This document shows positions 1 to 7,850 of a stretch of DNA of 64,000 nt, one piece after another. The position numbers were made by a program, and so were the translations under genes. The notes beneath the pieces were generated by a model. The model was given only the letters and a program-made list of their open reading frames with translations. It was not told the DNA's origin and made no database searches. Within the stretch, counting starts at the first letter, position 1, and each line of letters starts with the position of its first letter. Source of the DNA: Macrosoma leucophasiata (lineage: Eukaryota; Arthropoda; Insecta; Lepidoptera; Hedylidae); assembly GCA_036365455.1 (NCBI GenBank), contig JAWQUS010000007.1, positions 14,896,001 to 14,960,000 of the forward strand, in the 5' to 3' direction.

Positions 1-404
1 CGCGTGTGAGAATTTTGCCACCCATTGATCACCACCATTCTGACAACCCATCCACACAAACGGGCCCCGTCATCACGGGGCCCGACCTCACCTCTACAAG
101 GGCGGGTTCGAACCCCACCCTTACGGCCGGGAATCTGCGATTACTGGCTGAGGCGGGTTCAAGCCCTGCCCGTTGAGTTGCGGAAGCGCTGCGGGGCCGG
201 CCGCAATGCCCGGCTAAGGCCGGACGCTGCGAGGAGCCGCCCCCTATGTTAACCCTCCTATAACCACGCCAACCGTAAATTTCGTTCCAATGTAAAGCTG
301 TGCACGCGAGGATAGCCGGGGAGAGAAAAGATTATACCTCATAAGGTTAAAAAGCTCAAACAAAAAAATTAAATAAATAAATAAAAAAAAAAAAAAAAAA
401 AAAC
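1..404 (+). repeat. GC-rich tail of a probable non-LTR retrotransposon with poly(A)
   Basis: A GC-rich segment ends in an A-rich run at about 380-403, which is how a LINE 3' untranslated region and tail look. A perfect 10-bp stem with a 4-base loop lies at 61-84 (CGGGCCCCGT / ACGGGGCCCG). No convincing protein is encoded. The family cannot be named from this piece, and it could also be part of the upstream PDE12 intron. Confidence 0.35.
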
Positions 405-1323
405 CCCCCGGTGAGTCTTAGCGTGCACGGCCCCCCCCCCCCCACCTAGTAAAAATAGTTCACGCCCTCGCTTAGTCGAGGGCAGGTCCGCCCGGGCAGG
501 AGGGCAGAACCTCGAGGCCCGTTCCGCCGCTGCGCGCTCGCGCGCGCAGCTGCGATGACGTTAGATAGATAGCACGGAGGTGTGGCTTGAAGGCCGCGCA
601 TTGTCTAACGTCGTTTCTTTTCGGCAGTCTTCGACACGGTGCAACTAGACGTATTGTACGACTCTACGAAGCTCGCACGAATCGAGACGAGCTGCTCCGA
701 AATCGGACGAATACCTTAGCAGCTGTTTATATGCATTGTAAAATAATAAAAATATTTCGAACAATATTAACTTTTTTATTTAATAAAAGAAAAAACATTG
801 TTTTCTTATTGGTCACTACGCTCAAAAAGTGTAACTTGAATTAATATCAAAGAAAAAGAGAAATACTGCATAAATAAAATAAATAAATGATTTTAATTGC
901 ATAAGTTGATACAAAATGCTATGCAATAGCTTTAACGCGGCAGTCCCCGCGTGTCGCACGTCGATTTTTCACATTTAACTCTCATGACTTGGACTATCAG
1001 CCGTTTTCGGTATATCGTTGATTTCTGGGACAACCTGTATACTTGCGAGCTTCAAACTGGAATCACATAAACTTAAGTTGTTTAATATAATAATAATGTT
1101 GTTGAATTTTATTGTTTACCCCCGTTTTTGTGTTTCCAGTTTAAAGCTCGTAAGTGTATTTAATTAAATATTTCATGTATAAGAGGACAATAGAAAAACG
1201 ACCTCCTACATCAATTGTTTTAGGTTAATCTTTCTATATCTTTAAACGTGCTAGCGTGCTACTTGTTTTAATACATTTGTTGCTTATTATAAAAGTCGCT
1301 TTTTACTGTTTTTTATGTTATAG
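405..1323. other. Probable PDE12 intron sequence, no gene seen
   Basis: The stretch starts with runs of C (about 405-445) and GC-rich hairpin-prone DNA up to about 560, then becomes AT-rich. It ends in the acceptor before the exon at 1324. No open frame here resembles a known protein. The C-run directly after the A-run could mark a junction between two repeats. Confidence 0.4.
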
Positions 1324-1817
1324 ATGCCAGATAAAAGAATTTCAATAATTTTATGTGGAGATTTCAACAGCGTACCATCCTGTGGTATTTATCAATTGTA
1401 CACTACAGGGTCAGCGCCTAGTTCATTACCGGATTGGAAGTCGAGTAAGTATTTATATTTTTGACATCAATTCCGTCAAACGCAGGTTTTTAGTAATCGG
1501 TATCAGATGTTCAGCCGCGGCTGATGGACGCCTCCGACAATATGTTCTGAGCTTTACGCTATGTATTACGCGGATGCGCGTGAATTACAATAATGGGGAG
1601 CAATTGAGACGATATGCAGGTGTCATCCTATTCTCTTAGTGGGGATTCCTGAATACATAATTATATTGGGTCATGTGGTCATCACCGTCATCAGTGACTC
1701 CATAGTCCCATACCGTACAATACGTCCCTCTAACTAATGCAAACAAAATACTTTGTGATAAATATTATCGTGATTAATTTATATATATATAAAGAAATCT
1801 CTATATATAAAGAAATC

Positions 1818-1851
<34 letters not shown>

Positions 1852-2661
1852 TATGTAAAGAAATACTATTTCTTTCTTCGCACTCTGTGTGTTTACTTAC
1901 CATGAAGTTTGGTTATAGTTTTTAACTTTTTAATTGTCTGATTTTAAAGAAGAAACGAATTCAGAATGTCAGATGACAGATTTAAATATGAGTTGATTGA
2001 CAATTGGATAATCAATGAAAATTTTAATATTATATTATTTTATGTTTTAAAAGTGAAAGAATAAACTTTCATTGTCGTTTCTTCTTTACAGGTTTGAGTT
2101 CATATTGTTTTATATTACCTAAATAAAATAGTCTCTGTATAAAAAAAACTAACAATAAATCTTCTTTACAGCAACACAAGGTTTATTTCTTTCATGTAGT
2201 AAAACAGACTTATATATATATATATATTATATATAGATTTTATATAGATATATATATAGATCTTTCTACAGATTAGATTCTTTAAACATTTAATTTTCTT
2301 TAACCATTTCAGACACTGAAGAGGCTGTTTCGGGGGTAACATTGAATCAAAGCTTATCATTAGAGAGTGCATGTGGTACGCCACAGTATACAAATTTTAC
2401 TGTTGGATTCGCAGACTGCCTGGATTATATTTTTTATGATAAACAAAATATTCAAGTGCAACAGGTAACAATTTCAATTTCTCGTCATAGCTCTAATGAA
2501 CTTTGAACTTTTGATTGTACGTAATGTAACTAAATATTGTATTTTATTTTCAGGTGGTTCCATTTCCGAGTCTAGAAGAATTAACAGCACACACAGCGTT
2601 ACCAAGTATAGTTTTCCCGTCTGATCATATTGCTATTGTATCAGATTTGGAATTTAAATAA
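1324..2661 (+). CDS. PDE12: PDE12-like 2',5'-phosphodiesterase / deadenylase, last three exons (5' end outside the window)
   Basis: Three exons splice in phase: 1324-1444, 2313-2464 and 2554-2661, with donors GTAAGT and GTAACA and AG acceptors, ending in TAA. They give about 125 residues of the C-terminal half of an exonuclease-endonuclease-phosphatase domain. Visible catalytic motifs are CGDFNS near the start and SDHIAI near the end. The segments ACGTPQYTNFTVGF and CLDYIFYD match the PDE12 family as I know it. In mammals PDE12 is a mitochondrial matrix enzyme that removes poly(A) from mitochondrial RNA and degrades 2',5'-oligoadenylate. The N-terminal exons, including any targeting peptide, lie before base 1. 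An AATAAA at 2657-2662 overlaps the stop codon. A SINE-like repeat begins about 65 bases after the stop. Angel/CCR4-type nucleases are the alternative, but the terminal sequence favours PDE12. Confidence 0.85.
1445..2312 (+). other. PDE12 intron with TA-rich microsatellites
   Basis: This intron holds TA-type simple repeats at about 1783-1855 and 2212-2262. The short open frames across them (1737-1925, and 2166-2393 on the other strand) are low-complexity by-products. Confidence 0.6.
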
Positions 2662-2662
2662 A
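2657..2662 (+). terminator. Candidate poly(A) signal overlapping the PDE12 stop codon
   Basis: AATAAA shares bases with the TAA stop at 2659-2661. If used, the 3' UTR would be only some tens of bases long and would end before the SINE-like copy at 2726. Confidence 0.4.
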
Positions 2663-2725
2663 ATGACGTGAGTCAGATGTTAAAATAGGTACAGTATCCA
2701 ATAAGAAAAATTGCTAATCTCTACT

Positions 2726-2970
2726 GGTGGTAGAGCTCCAGTGACGGAGCTCGCGGGCGTAGGCACCACCGCATTACCTAATATACTTGCCGCTAAATGG
2801 TAGTGTTCAGCACTACCGTGTTCCGGTCAGGTGGTAATGTACGGCCCTGTAATTTCCGGCACAGAGGCATAACACCTGAGGCCTCAGGAGTGGTAACGCA
2901 TCTGCATTTTGACCTTCGTCTTTGTGTGGGTGTCTATAGGCTGCAGTCATCACTTAACATCAATGTGAAC
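2726..2970 (+). repeat. SINE-like family X, copy 1 (3'-truncated)
   Basis: One of at least eight copies of the same sequence in the window. The copies share GGTAGAGCTCCAGTGACGGA near the 5' side, a central CCGGCACAGAGGCATAACACC-like block and GTCTATAGGCTGCAGT near the 3' side. Full copies end in TTTGCCACTT...CATAAAAAAA. This copy stops after AACATCAATGTGAAC. It has no long open frame, so it is probably non-autonomous. Confidence 0.7.
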
Positions 2971-3263
2971 TTCGGTTTGATGTGCAATATTTCTTATTGG
3001 ATACTGTAAGTTAATGGTTGGTACAATAATTTCTGTCAAGAATACTGTCTGCGTGTATTTTGACTTGTTAAAAATGTTCATTAAGCACATTGTAATTAAA
3101 TATATTATTTATTAACAAAATTGTGGTTGATTTCTTTATTTTACATCCATCCAGCATGCGCTCAGTCTTTAATAAATGTGAATCTTGCATTGTTTTTTTT
3201 TTTTCATTGGACGTTCGTACTAAATGTGTATCTTGTCGAGGCGGCATTAGTGTATTACACCCG
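2971..3263. other. AT-rich intergenic sequence
   Basis: No gene, RNA or clear repeat boundary is visible between the family X copy and the TATCGATA-rich repeat. Confidence 0.5.
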
Positions 3264-3486
3264 GCTACTGAATACTATTGAATACTATCGTACTTCAATA
3301 GTATCGATAGTATTGGCAAAATTCATTACTATCACCTAAACTCCAAAATCGATACTATCGATAGTATTGAAGCTAGGGATTGCAATCCCGCAGCTTCTTC
3401 AACCCCGTGGGATTGATCAATCCTGCGCGGATCCCGCGGGATCCCGCATATTACAAATTGAAATCAATTGAAACTGCAGGTTTTTT

Positions 3487-4028
3487 AGGGTTCCGTAGTA
3501 AACAAGGAACTCTTATAGTTTCCCCATGTCCGTCCGCAGTTTAGCGCAAAAACTATTGGTAACAGAGACTTGAAATTTGGCACAAGTACACTTGATCACG
3601 CCGACAAAAAGGTAGAATAAAAAATGGAAATATTTATGGTACCTCTACCCTACATGTAACCCGCGGGTAATTGTTTAATTTTTCGTTTTCTGTATACTGT
3701 GGTTTCAGAAATGTTAGAGATGTGGTAATATCATTTTTCGATTTTGTTAACAGTTCGTGACTTAATAAGCTTAAAAGTGTCAATTTTCGTTAGAATCAAG
3801 TGTCCCCCACTCTACCAACAAAACGGTTGTTGTTAGAAAATTCAAACGTTACGGCAATAGTTGCTACAATAATTAAATGAAAAGGAAAACTTTCACACTT
3901 AAGTTGGCTTTACAAGTTCGCAAGTAATAGTCGACCAAATGTATTTTACTAGAAATTTTTAAGAACTCCATAGTAAATATATATTTCTTTTTCATTACAT
4001 TATTCAAACCTTAAAACTACGGAACCCT
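3487..4028. mobile_element. AGGGTTCCGTAGT-ended inverted-repeat element, intact copy
   Basis: It starts AGGGTTCCGTAGT and ends with the exact reverse complement ACTACGGAACCCT. It is AT-rich without an open frame. A second copy (7332-11174) has the same body, including GTTAACAGTTCGTGACTTAA-like text, plus a GTCT microsatellite and a LINE insertion. I recall this as a common lepidopteran repeat; its superfamily is not decided here. Confidence 0.65.
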
Positions 4029-4130
4029 ACACTGCGCGTGGCCAGACACGCACTTGACAGGTTTTATAAAAATAAAATGTTAATTTAGTACATTTTTTTT
4101 AGCATTAGCCGGAAGGAAGTAGTGTTTTTC

Positions 4131-4431
4131 TAGGTGTATTTTAAGTAAAAAGTTCGAAAATGTCGATCTTTATTCCGAAAACTAATGATTCCTATACTAT
4201 ACTGTATTGTTTTCAAATATTAGGTTTTTAAAAAATACTTTTTTTTTTATTACATTACAGTAATTGGCAACATATTTATTTTAGGTGTATTTTAAGCAAA
4301 AAGTTCGAAAATGTCGATCTTTATTCCGAAAACCAATGATTCCTATACCATACTGTATTGTTTTCAAATATTAGGTTTTTAAAAAATACTTTTTTTATTA
4401 CATTACAGTAATTGGTAACATATTTATTTTA
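4131..4431. repeat. 151-bp tandem duplication (two units)
   Basis: Unit 1 (4131-4281) and unit 2 (4282-4431) both start TAGGTGTATTTTAAG and contain AAAATGTCGATCTTTATTCC. They differ by a few substitutions and a T-run length change. The duplication lies inside the hAT-like element at 3374-5047. Confidence 0.85.
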
Positions 4432-5157
4432 TAAATAATGAAACTTATGCGTTTTCTAAAACGTCTCCTATATAAGACTAAGACCTAAAGATGTAGTGGC
4501 CAAGAACACAAAACGAATGGAATACGATATTATAATGACAACAAATTAAAAAGAATACTTTTATCACGCACCCGCGACGCCCATCATGATATTTTAATAA
4601 AGTCGGATTATACAAAATGACAATTTTGCTGTCATAAATATCCTATACAAAAAGTTTTGTGATACCTGCTTCTGGGTTTTCCTTCTATCTAATTCTAAAA
4701 AAATGAACTATAATAAATGTCTCACTTATTATTGCATCAAAAGTACCTATTTGTTTTCTGTCAAAATATTAATTAAGTAAGTTAGAAATATTTAGTAATC
4801 AAATCAATTTTGTAGGACCTTTATTTTTAAAATGTTTGACATTAAGTTTTATTTAATACATCTAAAAACAGGTAAGATAATCATTCTCATTAATAATGAG
4901 ATTTAGAATGAATTTGTGCTTTCTCGCGAAACTTCACGAACGTTTCAGCAGCTAATTTATATTTGCGGGATCCGCGGAACCGCGTTTTGAAGGTGCGGGA
5001 TCCACCAGATTGATAAAAGGTGCGGGATTGCGGGATTGCTATCCCTAATTGCGGCATGTCGATATTTTTGATAGGACCTTTAGGACTATCGCGCTATCGA
5101 CTGTTTTTCGAGGTCAACTATCGATAGTTTAGCAACACTAAAATGGGAGTTTAGAAT

Positions 5158-5226
5158 AGAGTGCCTAGTGCGAGATTTCCGATCGCGATCGCGTAAGAGT
5201 AAATAAAATCTCGCACTAGGCACTCT
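5158..5226. repeat. Perfect 21-bp palindrome arms
   Basis: AGAGTGCCTAGTGCGAGATT at 5158 onward is repeated inverted at the right end (to 5226), around a core with GATCGCGATCGCG. This is probably a minimal foldback MITE. Confidence 0.7.
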
Positions 5227-5460
5227 CTTTGGTTTAGAAATATGACTCGGCGTTTCCCAAGGTATTAAGGAATAGGAATTTACTGTAATATGTAGGTACC
5301 TACTGTAGTGAATACATTAACATTTGAATGATTATCTACCCCTGATCCTGGTATAGATCCAGGCACATCGGCTTTGCTTTCCGAGGATTTAAACTAGTCT
5401 AGTTACTTCATAGAGCAACGCGGGCCACCAGCGTTAAAATCATATATATATATATATATA

Positions 5461-5992
5461 CACGGGCACTGTAATAGACCTATATCAAACAAAATGCCAC
5501 CAACTTTATTCAATACGTAGAGCAACTCGGGCCATCAATGGTATTTATACACAAATTGTCCGTGTGCACGAAATATTTTCGCCAAAAACGATAATTTTCA
5601 GGAAAGAATGTGATAATTTTGACTTTAGGAGTTGGCAACACCACTCATTCCATTCCTTTTTTCCTCATTCCGTGGGACGTGGGTAAGATAAAGTAGGTAA
5701 GATTTTTATTTTATTTATCCACATCCATCTTACTGTACCTACTGTAATGTAATAACTGAATTTAGAATTTTGTTTTGATTTTTTGGTGTTGAAGACTTGT
5801 AATTCATGGCACATCAATTTGTAAATTTCCCCAAGTGGTTGCTCTTAAGTTGCCGACGAATGTGATCGATATAACGGGCCACCGGTCGCGGCGGCTCCGG
5901 TCCGCCGCGACCGGTGTTGTTGCCGAGTTGCTCTATGTATTGAATAAAGTTGGTGGCATTTTGTTTGATATAGGTTTATTACAGTGCCCGTG
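5461..5992. mobile_element. Pack-type inverted-repeat element carrying a FAM210B gene fragment
   Basis: The 70-bp ends 5461-5530 and 5923-5992 are inverted copies with two mismatches. They begin CACGGGCACTGTAATA and read through ATGCCACCAACTTTATTC. The inside at 5612-5873 matches the 5' flank of the FAM210B-like gene (19514-19789), then jumps to coding exon 2 (20091-20148), skipping exon 1 and intron 1. The join is not a splice junction, so this is a DNA-level capture with an internal deletion. A hairpin of the CATAGAGCAAC end type (ACCGGTCGCGGCGG, loop, inverse) lies at about 5881-5915. The left flank is a TA microsatellite and the right flank starts TATA, so a TA or TATA target duplication is likely but cannot be proved. 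Confidence 0.8.
5612..5873 (+). pseudogene. Captured fragment of the FAM210B-like gene (leader plus part of exon 2)
   Basis: The first about 185 bases match the donor's 5' flank, including TTTTGATTTTTTGGTGTTGA. From about 5808 the sequence matches exon 2, including ATTTGTAAATTTCCCCAAGT and TTGCCGACGAATGTGATCGA. Relative to this copy, the donor carries two extra short duplications (around 19633-19690 and 19705-19730). The copy has no start codon in frame and ends in element DNA after GATCGATATAA, so it cannot make the protein. Confidence 0.8.
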
Positions 5993-6334
5993 TATAGTTA
6001 AATAGAATAACAGTGCGAAAACACGACCTTTCAGGTTGCCTCCAAAACTTCATTGTAAATGTAGTGGTCAAGTAGCCATCGCTTTACTCGAATGACTGAC
6101 TGTAACTCACTTGACTGACATATTTTATAAATAATTGACTGACTCTAATAGTATTATTAACTATTAGGCTGCATAAATAAATACAAATACGAAATATCGT
6201 TCTACTTGATAAAATATCGTTCGCCCGTAAAACCGACTTTACAGGCAACCAGTTTTTTTTTCATGCGCTCAACCGTTTTTGAGATAGAGGGCATAAAATA
6301 TGTTTATTTTATTTTATTTACTAAATACTACGTT
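5993..6334. other. Intergenic sequence, no feature recognised
   Basis: AT-rich DNA between the Pack-type element and the tRNA-like tandem repeat. The open frame at 6206-6412 runs through the tRNA-like sequence and has no gene-like character. Confidence 0.5.
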
Positions 6335-6600
6335 TTTTTATTTTTAAAGAAAAATGGAAAGAAAAATTTGACTTCAGGCGAGGCTCGAACTCGCGACCTA
6401 CTGGGAATCTAGTCCAGCCGCTCTTCCAATTGAGCTACTGAAGCCCTGCCCGATTTGTCAAATCTTTCCTTCACATCTATTGCATTGCTTTATGGTAGCA
6501 GCAGCGCCATCTATTACCAACTATGCTAGTTAGGCAACCGATATAATAGACTTTTCAGTTTATTGAATATCGTAAAGAAGTCGCTTTTACCCTTAATAAT
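6335..6600. repeat. 266-bp direct repeat with tRNA-like unit, copy A
   Basis: It is identical to 6643-6908 except for two substitutions, both inside the tRNA-like part (GGCG/GACG and AGCCC/AGTCC). The copies are offset by 308 bases with a 42-base spacer. Confidence 0.85.
6371..6444 (-). repeat. tRNA-like sequence A (SINE head or tRNA pseudogene)
   Basis: Read on the minus strand it folds with a 7-bp acceptor (GCTTCAG / CTGAAGT), a D stem GCTC/GAGC and a T arm GCGAG-TTCGAGC-CTCGC. A run of five T follows three bases after the acceptor, like a pol III stop. The anticodon arm does not fit a normal 7-base loop with a paired 5-bp stem, so the anticodon is ambiguous (AGA if U33 is honoured). I therefore do not call a functional tRNA. 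Confidence 0.5.
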
Positions 6601-6642
6601 TGTTTTATATTATTTCGCATTAACACATGCTTGTGAAATATA

Positions 6643-6908
6643 TTTTTATTTTTAAAGAAAAATGGAAAGAAAAATTTGACTTCAGACGAGGCTCGAACTC
6701 GCGACCTACTGGGAATCTAGTCCAGCCGCTCTTCCAATTGAGCTACTGAAGTCCTGCCCGATTTGTCAAATCTTTCCTTCACATCTATTGCATTGCTTTA
6801 TGGTAGCAGCAGCGCCATCTATTACCAACTATGCTAGTTAGGCAACCGATATAATAGACTTTTCAGTTTATTGAATATCGTAAAGAAGTCGCTTTTACCC
6901 TTAATAAT
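6643..6908. repeat. 266-bp direct repeat with tRNA-like unit, copy B
   Basis: Near-identical second unit of the pair. Sequence just after copy A (AATTGTTTTATATTA) appears inverted just after copy B (AATATAAAACAATT). Confidence 0.85.
6679..6752 (-). repeat. tRNA-like sequence B
   Basis: Same fold as copy A. Here the first acceptor pair is A-U instead of G-U, and the last T-stem pair becomes G-U. Both differences keep pairing, which could be chance. Confidence 0.5.
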
Positions 6909-7331
6909 ATAAAACAATTAAATACTACGTATTTTTGTCGATATCGATTATTACGTTTGCGTACGTAACTCAACTAACGATAATTGTACAATAGGAATGG
7001 TTTTACATTCGAGAATTATTAGGACATCAATAGACTTGATATTCGTTGACCTGTCAAAAAACCAATGATGTTATGTATTTATAAGCTCATTGCAAAAAAA
7101 CGATATGGTATACTATAGTTTATTCAGTAGGTACCTAAAAAGATTCAGTTTTACCTCTTATTAACCCGGGTTGCCAAGCCAAACAAATAATTGTGCGGGT
7201 GTACGATAATTTAGACTATTTTAGACCTCGGTACGATGTACTTACTGATAATTATTTTGAATCATTAAAGTCTAATCAAATGTAAGACATTTTTAGAGGC
7301 CACGTAGGGCCACGTATTTTAACTCGTTTTT
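6909..7331. other. Intergenic AT-rich sequence
   Basis: No gene or clear repeat boundary was recognised between the tRNA-like repeat and the interrupted inverted-repeat element. Confidence 0.5.
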
Positions 7332-7370
7332 AGGATTCCATAGTAAACAAGGATCCCTTATAGTTTCGCC

Positions 7371-7460
7371 ATATCCGTCTGTCTGTCTGTCTGTCCGTCT
7401 GTCTGTCTGTCTATCCGTCTGTCTGTCTGTCTGTCTATCCGTCTGGCTGTCTGTCGGTCC
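7371..7460. repeat. GTCT microsatellite
   Basis: A tetranucleotide array of GTCT units with scattered CCGTCT variants, inside the interrupted element. The intact copy at 3487 has only a short CCGTCCG at this place. The minus-strand 'DRQTDRQT' frame here is an artefact. Confidence 0.9.
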
Positions 7461-7850
7461 GGGGTCTAGCGCAAAAACTATTGGCACTAGAGACTTGAAA
7501 TATGGCACAAGTATACACCTTAATTACGCCGACAAAGTGGTAGAATAAAAGCATGAAAAATAAAACTATTTAGGGTTCCTCCCCTCCATGTAACGCGCAA
7601 ATATTTTTTTTATTTTTCGTCTCCTATCTGGTGTGGGATATAGTAAAAAAAAGTTTTAGGGGTGTGCTAACATCATTTTTGGATTTAGTTAACTGTTCGT
7701 GACTTAAGTCAGCTTTAAAGTGCCAATTTCGTTAGAGTCAAGTGCCCCCCCACCCTCTACCAACTAAGCGGTTGTTGTTAGAAATTCAAACGTAACGGCT
7801 ATAGTAGCTACAAACATAGATTTATTATACTACATATAACGAAATTAAAA

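Larger units (their letters stand above)
3374..5047. mobile_element. hAT-like non-autonomous element (1.67 kb)
   Basis: The left end TAGGGATTGCAATCCCGCA and right end TGCGGGATTGCTATCCCTA are inverted repeats. Imperfect 8-bp flanks, ATTGAAGC (3366-3373) and ATTGCGGC (5048-5055), fit an aged 8-bp target duplication of the hAT type. The body has no transposase. It contains another element (3487-4028) and a 151-bp tandem duplication. Confidence 0.6.
3264..5145. repeat. TATCGATA-rich repeat split by a hAT-like insertion
   Basis: The left part (about 3264-3373) and right part (about 5048-5145) together resemble the uninterrupted copy at about 51679-51800 read on the opposite strand. Both contain ACTATCGCGCTATCGACT followed by a TCGAGGTCA block. 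The copy is interrupted at an ATTG position by the element at 3374-5047. Confidence 0.6.

Noticed and set aside
1737..1925. Tyr/Ile-rich short ORF
   Set aside because: It is a translation of a TA microsatellite inside a PDE12 intron.
5612..5873. Processed (mRNA-derived) pseudogene of the FAM210B-like gene
   Set aside because: The copy includes untranscribed or leader flank, lacks exon 1, is not joined at splice sites, has no poly(A), and is enclosed by 70-bp inverted repeats.
6371..6752. Two functional tRNA genes
   Set aside because: Acceptor, D and T arms fold, but the anticodon arm has a mismatch or a 9-base loop and an unclear anticodon. The sequence sits in a duplicated repeat unit.
7293..7508. 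Minus-strand 'DRQTDRQT' repeat protein
   Set aside because: It is a translation of the GTCT microsatellite.
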